This document shows, one piece after another, positions 43,736-51,787 of a stretch of 64,000 bases of DNA. The DNA is taken from contig MKVQ01000035.1 of NCBI GenBank assembly GCA_001899635.1, forward strand, positions 18,018 to 82,017, read 5' to 3'. Positions within the stretch are counted from its first letter, which is position 1, and every line of letters begins with the position of its first letter. Position numbers and translations under genes: made by a program. Below the pieces are notes generated by a model. The model worked only from the letters and a program-made list of their open reading frames with translations, ran no database searches and was not told the DNA's origin. Source of the stretch: Myxococcales bacterium 68-20 (GTDB taxonomy: Bacteria; Myxococcota_A; Polyangia; Polyangiales; Polyangiaceae).

Positions 43736-43924
43736 CTACAGCTTGACCGCCCCGATGGCCGAGGCAAGAGCCACACTGGATGTGCTCGTCGATGACGGCG
43801 TCGGATCCGCGGATGACGTCTGTGCGCCGCCAAGCCCGTGCTGGACCACGTCCGTCGCGACAGCTTCCGCACTGAGCTCCGGCCCCGTCGCGCACCCTTC
43901 GAGCGTCCAAAGCGATGCGATCAC
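43736..43924 (-). CDS. Small lipoprotein, possibly frameshifted at its N-terminus
   Basis: This frame encodes 62 residues with a lipobox-like LEGC and an Ala/Ser-rich mature part. From its only start (GTG 43924) the hydrophobic segment is too short and lacks a basic n-region. Reading upstream in this frame gives SAALLVIASLW directly before the lipobox but no start codon; a different frame begins at ATG 43970 with MILLGWRQRAEC. A single-base indel near 43930 would join these into an ordinary lipoprotein. It may be a sequencing error or a recent mutation. Confidence 0.45.
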   Translation of the reverse strand: MIASLWTLEGCATGPELSAEAVATDVVQHGLGGAQTSSADPTPSSTSTSSVALASAIGAVKL

Positions 43925-44016
43925 GAGCAGCGCCGCACTCGGCGCGCTGCCGCCAACCCAACAAGATCATTTCTTGTCGTTGTTGTCAGATTAGGAGCGG
44001 GCCGAGACCGGGCGCG

Positions 44017-44667
44017 TCAGCCCGAGATCTCGGAGCGGAGCTGGGCGAGGAACGCGTGGATGAAACTCACACGCTCCTTCGCGAGCGTGCGGGAGGTCGG
44101 CAGGTGGAGGCGCTCCGGCACGACGAGGAGCTTCTTGAACACGTGGTCGAGCCCCCAGCTCTTGTCGTCGGGCGTGCGTGACTCGCAGAACGGATCGTCG
44201 GGCGCGTAGAACGGACGCTTCATGTCGGCGCACGTGGCCCACATGCGCGCGAGACCGATCGCTCCGAGCGCGTCGAGGCGATCGGCGTCCTGGAGCACCC
44301 TGCTCTCGAGCGCCTCGGGGACGACGCCCTTCGAGAAGGCGTGGTCCCTGATCGCCGCGCAGACGGGCGCGACGAGCGCTTCCGGAGCGCCTTCGCGGAC
44401 GAGGAGCTCGCGTGCGTGCTCCGCGCAGACGTCTCCCGCCTTCGACGAGTCGGGATGCGATTTCGGCAGCGTGAAGAGCTCGTGGAGCAGCGCGGCGGTC
44501 GCCACGATCGGCTCGCTCGCATCCTCCGCACGCGCGATCGTGATCGCGTTCGTGACGACGCGCTCGACATGGAAGAAGTCGTGCGCCGGCTCGCTGTCGC
44601 TCGCGCGTGCGCGCGCCTCGTCGCGGAGGCGCGCCCAGAGCGCGGCATCGATCCCGCGCGGCGTCAC
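44017..44667 (-). CDS. HD-domain protein with HE in place of HD
   Basis: This 216-residue protein is of the YedJ-type HD phosphohydrolase family. It has DFFHVERVV at the N-terminus, AALLHELFTLPKSHPDSSKAGD, then RDHAFSKG, and QDADRLDALGAIGLARMWA, the usual metal-binding His and DxxR-like blocks. The central 'HD' pair is His-Glu here, an unusual change at a metal ligand. GTG 44667 overlaps the LOG gene stop by 4 bp (GTGA), so they are translationally coupled. Substrate unknown. Confidence 0.82.
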   Translation of the reverse strand: MTPRGIDAALWARLRDEARARASDSEPAHDFFHVERVVTNAITIARAEDASEPIVATAALLHELFTLPKSHPDSSKAGDVCAEHARELLVREGAPEALVAPVCAAIRDHAFSKGVVPEALESRVLQDADRLDALGAIGLARMWATCADMKRPFYAPDDPFCESRTPDDKSWGLDHVFKKLLVVPERLHLPTSRTLAKERVSFIHAFLAQLRSEISG

Positions 44668-45266
44668 GGCGTGCCTCGTCGATCGAGCAACTTCGAGCCG
44701 AGCGGCGGCGGCGTCCACGCCGCGATCGCGTCGAGCAAGGCCTCGGGCTCGCGCTCGATCACCAAGAGCTGCTCGTGCTCGGGCGCGGCGAAGCCGTGGC
44801 CGATCGTGTGACGGAGCAGGGCGACGAGAGGCTGGAAGAAGCCGTTCGTGTCGAGCATCGCGTTCGGCTTGTCGTGGATGCCGATCTGCGCGAGCGTGAT
44901 CGTCTCGAAGATCTCGTCGTAAGTGCCGAAGCCGCCGGGGAGCGCGACGAACGCGTCGCTCAGCGTGATCATCCGGTCCTTCCGCTCGTGCATCGTCTCG
45001 GTGAGGAAGAGCTCGGAGAGACCGTCGTGCGCGATCTCCTTCGTGACGAGCGACTTCGGGATCACGCCGACGACACGCCCGCCTGCTTCGAGCGCCGCGT
45101 TCGCGACGGCGCCCATGAGGCCGACCCGCGCGCCGCCGTAGACCAGCGTGAGCCCTCGGGCGGCGATCGCACGACCCATCGCCGCTCCCGCATCCATGAA
45201 CGCAGGATCGACTCCCGGACGCGAGCCACAGAAGACGCATATGCTGCGGAGCAACCGTTTCGACAT
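44664..45266 (-). CDS. LOG-family nucleoside monophosphate phosphoribohydrolase
   Basis: The 200-residue Rossmann-fold protein has CVFCGSRPGVDPAF at the N-terminus and PGGFGTYDEIFE (110-121), the LOG family motif. These enzymes cleave the N-glycosidic bond of AMP-type nucleotides, including cytokinin ribotides. MHERK (92-96) is the conserved block before it. The next gene (HD domain) overlaps it by 4 bp. The two may act on nucleotides together, but this is inferred from position. Confidence 0.9.
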   Translation of the reverse strand: MSKRLLRSICVFCGSRPGVDPAFMDAGAAMGRAIAARGLTLVYGGARVGLMGAVANAALEAGGRVVGVIPKSLVTKEIAHDGLSELFLTETMHERKDRMITLSDAFVALPGGFGTYDEIFETITLAQIGIHDKPNAMLDTNGFFQPLVALLRHTIGHGFAAPEHEQLLVIEREPEALLDAIAAWTPPPLGSKLLDRRGTP

Positions 45267-45407
45267 CAGGTGCGACTCTAGTCGATGGCGAGCACGCACG
45301 CCGTCTCGAGTTGCGCGTGGCCGGCGCTGCCGAGCAACGCGAGGGTTCGCCGGTGGCCGGCTGCTGTTGCTTCGGCCTCGGTGCCACGTTTCTAGTATGC
45401 AAATGGC

Positions 45408-47570
45408 GTGAGCCTGTTCCAGCGCCCCGCCGAGACGCCGGAGGAAGTGGACGCGAGCCGTCCTCTCGACATTGCGCCCGAGCGTGTGCTCCAGATCGAC
45501 GAGCCCGAATGGTACGCGCGGATCTACCGACCGGGAGCGACGCAGCTCACCGTTCGCGCCGTGGTGCTCGGGAGCGTCCTCGGCTTCTTCCTCTCGTTCA
45601 CGAACATCTACATCGGCCTGAAGACGGGCTGGTTCCTCGGCGTGAACCTCTCCGCGGCGATCCTCTCGTACGCCGTGTGGACGGGCCTCACGAACCTCTC
45701 GCGCGAAGCCCCGCGCTGGCCGACGTGGAAGAAGGTGCTCCTTCCCGGACCGTGGCTGCTCGGCATCGTGCTGAACAAGCTCGGGATCCCGCGGAGCGGT
45801 CTCTCCATCCTCGAGAACACGACGACCGTCTCGACGGCGTCGTCCGCCGGATACGCGACGGGCTTCATGCTCATCTCGGCGATCCCGGCGATGCTCCTCC
45901 TCACGGTCACGGAGGCGAATCCGAAGGGCACGCAGCTGCCTCCGCTCGTCGTCGCTGCGTGGGTGTTCTTCCTCGCGCTCCTCGGCGTCACGCTCGCGAT
46001 CCCGATGAAGCGCGGGATGATCAACCGCGAGAAGCTGAAGTTCCCGTCGGGGACTGCGGCCGCGGTCACGCTGCAGGGACTCTACAGCCGCGGAACGGAG
46101 GCGCTCGCAAAGGCACGCGCGCTCTTCGCAGCAGCCGCCGTCTCCGGCCTCGTCCCCCTCCTCAAGGACCTCGAGATCCTCCAGGTGCGCGATCCGAAGA
46201 CGGGCGAGGTCGTGCGCGACACGATCCTCCCGGGACAGTCCAACGTCTTCGACTGGATCGCGTCGCTCTTCCCCGGCCTGTGGCATCGCCTCGCGACCGC
46301 GGGACCGCCGCGCATCCATCCCGAAGGCCGGCCGTTCCTTCCGAGCGACTACCACATCAAGCTCGATCACGGCGTCGCGCTCGCCTTCGCCGGGATCCTG
46401 ATCGGAGTCCGCATCACCGCGTGGATGGTCGTCGGTGGCCTCGTCGTCGCCTTCTTCCTCGCGCCGCCGGCGCTCGACTGGGAGTGGCAGAACGCAGCCG
46501 GGAAGATGGTCGGCGCAGCGGCGCGACCGCAGACGGCGTGGAAGGAGATCGGCATCTGGACGGGCGCGCCGCTGCTCGTCTCGAGCGGACTCGTCGCGTT
46601 CGCCGCCCAGTGGCGCACGATCGGACGCGCGCTCGCCGGGATGCTCCCGAAGAAGTCGGCTCACCCGTATCGCGGACAGGCCGAGCGCTCCGACGCCACC
46701 GCTGCCAACGGCGACGTGCGGCCGGAGGACATCGAGGTGCCGACGAGCTGGTTCCTCGGCGGGCTCGTCGTCTCCGCGACCGGCATCATCTCCATCGCGC
46801 ATCTCTACTTCGAGATCCCGGTGCACTACGGGATCCTCGCGGTGGCGATGACGTTCGTGCTCGCGATCGTCGCATGCCGCGCGACCGGCGAGAGCGACAT
46901 CACCCCGGGCGGACCGCTCGGCAAGATCATGCAGCTCACCTACGGCGTGCTCATCCCGCAGAGCTCGACGGCGAACCTCCAGACCGCGGGCATCACCGCC
47001 GGCTCGTCCCACGCGAGCGCCGACCTACTCAACGACCTCAAGACCGGCTACCTCCTCGGCGCGAACCCGCGGCGCCAGTTCATGGCGCAGGCGCTCGGCA
47101 TCTTCACCGGGACGGTCGCGAGCAGCCTCGGCTACCTCCTCCTCGTACCGAACGCGCTGCCGCTCACCGGCACCGAGGCTCGGCCGGCCGTCTTCCCTGC
47201 CGTCGCCGCGCAGCAGTGGAAGGCGGTCGCGGAGGTGTTCAAGTTCGGGTTGGGGAACCTCCACCCGATGTCTCAGAGCGCGATCTGGTGGGGCGTGGGG
47301 ATCGGCGTGGCGCTCGCGCTCGCCGAGATCTTCGCGCCGAAGCAGTACAAGAAGTATCTCCCCTCCCCGACCGGTCTCGGCCTCGGGATGGTCCTGCCGT
47401 TCTTCTATCCGCTCGCGATGTTCGCGGGCGCGCTCTTCGGGACGATCGCGACGGCGTGGAAGAAGGACTGGGCGGAGAAATACCTCGTCGCGATCGCCGC
47501 TGGCGGGATCGCGGGCGAGAGCATCGTCGGCGTCATCGTCCAGGCGCTCAACAACTTCGTCCTCCACTGA
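45408..47570 (+). CDS. OPT-family oligopeptide transporter
   Basis: This 720-residue polytopic membrane protein (about 15 hydrophobic segments) has features of the OPT family: LTVRAVVLGSVLGFFLSFTN, STASSAGYATGFML, NREKLKFPSGTAAA, and ITPGGPLGKIMQLTYG. Members move small peptides or metal chelates into the cell with protons. The GTG at 45408 is used; the N-terminal 30 residues are polar. It is divergent from the LOG/HD pair. Downstream lies only a short SDR remnant. Confidence 0.92.
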   Translation: MSLFQRPAETPEEVDASRPLDIAPERVLQIDEPEWYARIYRPGATQLTVRAVVLGSVLGFFLSFTNIYIGLKTGWFLGVNLSAAILSYAVWTGLTNLSREAPRWPTWKKVLLPGPWLLGIVLNKLGIPRSGLSILENTTTVSTASSAGYATGFMLISAIPAMLLLTVTEANPKGTQLPPLVVAAWVFFLALLGVTLAIPMKRGMINREKLKFPSGTAAAVTLQGLYSRGTEALAKARALFAAAAVSGLVPLLKDLEILQVRDPKTGEVVRDTILPGQSNVFDWIASLFPGLWHRLATAGPPRIHPEGRPFLPSDYHIKLDHGVALAFAGILIGVRITAWMVVGGLVVAFFLAPPALDWEWQNAAGKMVGAAARPQTAWKEIGIWTGAPLLVSSGLVAFAAQWRTIGRALAGMLPKKSAHPYRGQAERSDATAANGDVRPEDIEVPTSWFLGGLVVSATGIISIAHLYFEIPVHYGILAVAMTFVLAIVACRATGESDITPGGPLGKIMQLTYGVLIPQSSTANLQTAGITAGSSHASADLLNDLKTGYLLGANPRRQFMAQALGIFTGTVASSLGYLLLVPNALPLTGTEARPAVFPAVAAQQWKAVAEVFKFGLGNLHPMSQSAIWWGVGIGVALALAEIFAPKQYKKYLPSPTGLGLGMVLPFFYPLAMFAGALFGTIATAWKKDWAEKYLVAIAAGGIAGESIVGVIVQALNNFVLH

Positions 47571-47582
47571 CGCGAGCTCCGC

Positions 47583-47696
47583 GTGACCGCGCGCTGCCGA
47601 CGCCCCACTCGTGGCCTCATCGCGCGCCTCGACGGGCTCACACTCGAGAAGAGCGGCCGCTTCTTCCACGCGAACGGGCAAGAGCTGCCCTGGTGA
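47583..47696 (+). pseudogene. 3' remnant of a short-chain dehydrogenase/reductase gene
   Basis: Reading from GTG 47583 to TGA 47696 gives 37 residues whose last 25 (LIARLDGLTLEKSGRFF...NGQELPW) resemble the extreme C-terminus of SDR oxidoreductases, which often end in 'L..LT..DSG.F...DG..LPW'. The catalytic and NAD-binding parts are absent from the adjacent DNA. This is best read as the tail of a deleted gene. Low complexity makes chance resemblance possible. Confidence 0.45.
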
Positions 47697-47726
47697 CGTC
47701 GGACGCGGGAACACCGCGCGTGCGGA

Positions 47727-48155
47727 TCACTTCTCGCAGGGCGCTTCGCTCTTGCAGGCCACCGGCTTGTGCTCGATCAGGCCCTTCGCCAGCGCGGCCT
47801 CGAGGAACGGACAGACGTTCTCCTGGGCGCAGGTCTGCACGACGATGCGCCGCTCCTGTCTTTCCACCGGCTTGACGATCAACGTCACGCTGCCGGTGTG
47901 GACGACCGCCTTCGACTCGAAGCTCCCCTTCAGGCTCGTGACGCCGTGCTTGTCCATGAGCTCGACGGCGTTGCGGAGCCGCTCGCCACGGAGGCTCGTC
48001 TCCTTCACCTCGTCACTCGTGGCGAAGCGCTCCTCGATGGTCAGGCGATCGATTCGCTCCCCTGACGCCGTCTTCACGGGCGGACCGTTCTCGCAGGCGA
48101 GGAGGAACGCACCACCAGCAGCGAACGCGACCAGCGTGACTACGAGCTTACGCAT
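47727..48155 (-). CDS. Small lipoprotein
   Basis: This 142-residue protein has a signal with lipobox LLAC near residue 20. A charged mixed domain follows with four further cysteines (VQTCAQENVCPF and VACKSEAPCEK). I recognise no family. The short spacing to the propeller lipoprotein upstream (34 bp) suggests a shared transcript. Confidence 0.7.
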   Translation of the reverse strand: MRKLVVTLVAFAAGGAFLLACENGPPVKTASGERIDRLTIEERFATSDEVKETSLRGERLRNAVELMDKHGVTSLKGSFESKAVVHTGSVTLIVKPVERQERRIVVQTCAQENVCPFLEAALAKGLIEHKPVACKSEAPCEK

Positions 48156-48189
48156 CGATCGTGCACGTTAACACACGACGCGCGAGCGC

Positions 48190-49482
48190 TCAGGGACCGA
48201 TCACCACGAGCGCGTTCTCGGTCGTGACGTAGAGCGCCGGGCCCACGCCGATCGCCGGCGCGCTCTTGACGCTGCCCTTCACGCTCACCGCGTAGAAGAG
48301 GTTGCCCTTCGGGGTGATCGCATAGACGCGTGCGTCCGCCGCGCCGACGTAGATCGTGCCGTCGGGACCGATGAGAGGCGTCGCGACGGCCCCCTGCGTG
48401 GTGAACACCCATCGAGCGCCCCCATCCACGGTCGAGACGGCGTGGAGCTTCTTGTCCTCCGAGCCGACGTAGACGGCTCCGGCATAGACGGCCGGCGTGC
48501 CCGTGATCGCACCGCCGGTCGCGTACGACCAGCGCTCGGCGCCGGCGGCGCTCACGGCGTGCAGCTTGCCGTCGGAGGTGCCGACGTAGACGCTCCCGTC
48601 GCCGCCGACCGCGGGCGAGCCGTGGATCGGCGAGCTGAGCTCGAGCGCCCACTTCGTCGCGCCGTCGGGCGAGATTGCGTAGAGCTTGCGATCGGTGCTG
48701 CCGACGTAGATCGTGCCGTCCTGTCCGAGCGCAGGCGAAGACCCGAGCGTGTCGCTCGTCGTCACGCTCCACTTCACTGCGCTGCCGTCCTTTGGGACCG
48801 CGACGAGCTTTCCGGAGGTGGTGCCGACGTAGATCGTGCCATCGCCGCCGATGACCGGCGACGATGCAATCGGTCCGACCGCGAGCGCGAAGACGACCTT
48901 CGCCGGCGGATACGAGGAGCCGGCGTCGTCGGTCCCGGCGTCCGGATCCGCTGCACCGTCGCTCGGAGCGATCGCGTAGAGGAAACCGTCGGCGCTCCCG
49001 ACGATCGCGTTGCCGGTCGTGTCGACCGCAGGCGATGACTTCACCGGCCCGCCCGTGCGATGCGCCCAGCGCACCGTCCCGCTGCTCGTCACCGCGAGGA
49101 TGTCGCCGTCGGCGGCGCCGACCCACGTGATCCCGTTCGCGCTCACGGCCGGCGAGCTCTCGCCCACCGGCGCCGGGACGCTGACCGAGACCTGTGCGGT
49201 CGTCGGGCCGGCGAGCTCCGACCACCCCGCACGCGTGGTGCAGCCACCCCGGAGCGGCCATGACGCCGAAGGCTGGAGCCCGTCACGGATCCCGCAGACG
49301 TCGCCCGGCGGCGGCTCCTCCTCGGGTTCGGCCGGCCCCGCCTCGTTGCCGATGAGCACCGGGCCATCACTGCCGGCGTCCGCGATCGGTCGTGCGCGCT
49401 CTTCACCGCCACATGCCGCGAAGAAGGCGACGACGGCCAAGGACGCGCTGGCCCAACAAGCAAAGAGCAAACGGCGACGCAT
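48190..49482 (-). CDS. PQQ-type beta-propeller lipoprotein
   Basis: The 430-residue protein has a signal and lipobox FAAC (near residue 22), an Asp/Gly/Pro/Glu linker, and about seven to eight repeats of the form 'GSSPAVGxDGTIYVGxxDGKLYAISxDGxxxW', the PQQ/BamB-like propeller blade. Members bind ligands or partner proteins, or have an assembly role. No PQQ-dehydrogenase catalytic site was seen, so it is a repeat scaffold, perhaps a surface lipoprotein. ATG 49482 fits the signal peptide. Confidence 0.85.
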   Translation of the reverse strand: MRRRLLFACWASASLAVVAFFAACGGEERARPIADAGSDGPVLIGNEAGPAEPEEEPPPGDVCGIRDGLQPSASWPLRGGCTTRAGWSELAGPTTAQVSVSVPAPVGESSPAVSANGITWVGAADGDILAVTSSGTVRWAHRTGGPVKSSPAVDTTGNAIVGSADGFLYAIAPSDGAADPDAGTDDAGSSYPPAKVVFALAVGPIASSPVIGGDGTIYVGTTSGKLVAVPKDGSAVKWSVTTSDTLGSSPALGQDGTIYVGSTDRKLYAISPDGATKWALELSSPIHGSPAVGGDGSVYVGTSDGKLHAVSAAGAERWSYATGGAITGTPAVYAGAVYVGSEDKKLHAVSTVDGGARWVFTTQGAVATPLIGPDGTIYVGAADARVYAITPKGNLFYAVSVKGSVKSAPAIGVGPALYVTTENALVVIGP

Positions 49483-49547
49483 GGACGAGCCCCATGTTAG
49501 CCCATGCCGCCTCCGCGAGCGTCCGGTTGTATCCGCCTGGGCCTCTA

Positions 49548-49898
49548 CTAGTTCGCGAGCGTCGTCCCGAGGCGGAAGTAGATCTGACGCTGAACACCAC
49601 AGCGCGCGCAGCGCGTCCGTGCAACACGAAGCGAGCGCGGAACGCCGCTCGAATCCGGCAGCGTCACCGCGGCGTGCTCCTCGACGCGCGTGGTCCCGCC
49701 ACACGCCGCGCAGCCGAGACTCGCGGCATGCGGCTCGACGATCGACGCGCTCGTGACCTCGATCGGGCGCTCGGGTGAGCCACCGGCCTCGAGCGATGCG
49801 AGCCGGATCCTGGCCTCCGCGAGCTTCACCGCATCGCGCTCGGCTTCACGGCGCTCCGTCCGCTTGCTCTTGGGTCGAGCAGCGCGCTTCTTCGACAT
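49548..49898 (-). CDS. Small zinc-ribbon protein
   Basis: This 116-residue protein has a basic coiled N-terminus (SKKRAARPKSKRTERREAER). A CAAC...CARC pair of knuckles about 33 residues apart (four cysteines) forms a likely zinc ribbon. Family unknown. ATG 49913 would add five residues. Confidence 0.6.
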   Translation of the reverse strand: MSKKRAARPKSKRTERREAERDAVKLAEARIRLASLEAGGSPERPIEVTSASIVEPHAASLGCAACGGTTRVEEHAAVTLPDSSGVPRSLRVARTRCARCGVQRQIYFRLGTTLAN

Positions 49899-50339
49899 CG
49901 CGCCACGATACATCGTTCGTGCGTCGATCCAGCAAAGCGTGCATCGGCGCCGTCGAGGACGCTCGCCGCGGCTCGCGGCGCCTCAGCTCCTCGTCCGGCG
50001 CGGGCTCAGCCGTTGTCGGGCGCCGACGGTTCGACGCTTGGCGACGCGCGGTGCGCGATGAACGCGAGGACGTAGACGACGGCGACGATGGCGATTGTCT
50101 CGAACGTGCCCATCGGATGACCCTCCTCCTCGGTACTGCTGCGACCGATACCGGCTCGGCCCGAGCATGAAGGTGCCAGAGCCATGTTGCGCTCCGGCGC
50201 GTTCCATGTGTCGTTGGTGCAAATACCGTGGATGGGACGCCCGGTTCACCTCGATGCTTCATCCCGTCGCGCTTCCACCGAGCGCGAGCGCGCCCGCCTT
50301 GACATGGCGCTCGATGGCCCCATCTCCTCTTACGAGGCC
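49899..50339. other. Intergenic region with a 35-residue gene, upstream of ndh
   Basis: This 441-bp stretch lies between the zinc-ribbon gene and ndh. It contains one short minus-strand gene (50006-50113) and otherwise no supported frame. The promoter region of ndh should be at 50150-50330; I see no clear -35/-10 pair. Confidence 0.45.
50006..50113 (-). CDS. 35-residue single-span membrane protein
   Basis: ATG 50113 is preceded by a strong AGGAGG (minus strand, about 7 nt away). The frame encodes 35 residues ending at TGA 50006-50008: a short N-terminus with MGTFE, a hydrophobic span TIAIVAVVYVLAFIA, then a short polar tail. Its small size explains why automatic annotation may miss it. Function unknown; it may be a small regulatory membrane peptide. 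Confidence 0.65.
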   Translation of the reverse strand: MGTFETIAIVAVVYVLAFIAHRASPSVEPSAPDNG

Positions 50340-51779
50340 ATGAACGATAGGAAGCGCCGGGTGGTGATCGTCGGCGGCGGCTTCGGCGGGCTCGAAGCCG
50401 CGAAAGCGCTCGACGACGTCGACGTCGAGATCCTCCTCGTCGATCGGCTCAACTACCACCTCTTCCAGCCCCTCCTCTATCAGGTCGCCATCGCTGGCCT
50501 CGCACCGAGCGAGATCGCCTCCCCCATCCGGGGCATCCTCGCCGACCAAAAGAACGTGCGGGTCGTGCTCGGCGAGGTCACCGGTGTCGACCTCGCGGAC
50601 AAGCGGATCCACATCGCAGACCCGAGCGACGGAAACGACCTCGTCGAGAGCTACGACTGGCTCGTCCTCGCGGTCGGTGCAAGGAACGGCTTCTTCGGGC
50701 ACGACGAGTGGGAGCCGTGGGCGCCCGGGCTCAAGTCGGTCGAGGATGCGCTCGAGATTCGACGACGCGTCCTGCTCGCCTTCGAGCGCGCCGAGAAGGT
50801 CGACGACCCAAAGGAGCGAATGAAGCTCCTCACCTTCGCCGTGATCGGCGGCGGCCCCACCGGCGTCGAGCTGAGCGGCGCGATCGCGGAGCTCGCGAGC
50901 CACGTCCTCGCGCAGGACTTCCGCCTCGCCGATCCGCGCCAGACCAAGGTGATCCTCGTCGAGGCCGGTCCGCGCATTCTTCCGAGCTTTCCGGAGGACC
51001 TCGCGCAGAGCGCCGTCGAGCAGCTCGCCGAGCTCGGCGTCGAGGTCAGGACGCACTCACGCGTCGTGTCGATCGACGAGCACGGCGTCGAGCTCGAAGG
51101 CGAGAACGCCGACGATGTGCCAGACCTCGGCTCGGGCCGTGAACGAGACCGCATCCACGCGGCGACCGTCCTCTGGGGGGCCGGTGTGCGAGCCAGCGCG
51201 CTCACGGAATGCCTCGGTGTCCCACGCGACCGGCAGGGCCGGGTCATCGTCGGACAGGATTGCTCGCTGCCGGATCATCCGGAGGTCTTCGCGCTCGGCG
51301 ACATGGCCCGCTTCGAGCAGAAGGGCCAAGTGCTTCCCGGGGTGAGCCCCGTCGCGATGCAACAGGGCCGCTATGTCGCGAAGGTCATCGAAGAGGAGGT
51401 CGAGAGCGGCGGAAGCCCGCCACGGCCGCCGTTCCAGTACTTCGACAAGGGCTCGATGGCGACGATCGGCCGCTCGCGCGCGATCGCCTGGGCTCGCGGC
51501 GTGAAGATGACGGGCTTCCTCGCATGGCTCGCGTGGCTCTTCATCCACGTCTTCTACTTGATCGGATTCAAGAACCGCCTCGCCGTGCTCTTCAACTGGT
51601 TCTGGTCGTACGTCGCCTACAAGCGCGGCGCTCGCCTCATCACGTCGACGGGCTGGAGGCCCACAGCCGCGCACGGCTTCGCGTGCGACGTCCCTCCGGC
51701 ACTCCCGCCGCGAAGCGAGTGGCAGACGGTCCCGGCGCCCTCGCCCTCGAGCCAGCGTGCGCCCCAGGTGCGCCCGTAG
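50340..51779 (+). CDS. ndh: Type II NADH dehydrogenase
   Basis: The 479-residue flavoprotein has two dinucleotide folds: VVIVGGGFGGLEAAKAL near residue 8 for FAD, and FAVIGGGPTGVELSGAIAEL near 166 for NADH. VFALGDMAR near 320 completes the FAD site. An amphipathic C-terminal region (AWLAWLFIHVFYLIGF) anchors it to the membrane, as in NDH-2. It moves electrons from NADH to quinone without proton pumping. ATG 50340 follows GAGG at 50332; an ATG at 50304 would add 12 residues. Confidence 0.93.
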   Translation: MNDRKRRVVIVGGGFGGLEAAKALDDVDVEILLVDRLNYHLFQPLLYQVAIAGLAPSEIASPIRGILADQKNVRVVLGEVTGVDLADKRIHIADPSDGNDLVESYDWLVLAVGARNGFFGHDEWEPWAPGLKSVEDALEIRRRVLLAFERAEKVDDPKERMKLLTFAVIGGGPTGVELSGAIAELASHVLAQDFRLADPRQTKVILVEAGPRILPSFPEDLAQSAVEQLAELGVEVRTHSRVVSIDEHGVELEGENADDVPDLGSGRERDRIHAATVLWGAGVRASALTECLGVPRDRQGRVIVGQDCSLPDHPEVFALGDMARFEQKGQVLPGVSPVAMQQGRYVAKVIEEEVESGGSPPRPPFQYFDKGSMATIGRSRAIAWARGVKMTGFLAWLAWLFIHVFYLIGFKNRLAVLFNWFWSYVAYKRGARLITSTGWRPTAAHGFACDVPPALPPRSEWQTVPAPSPSSQRAPQVRP

Positions 51780-51787
51780 GCTTCGCT

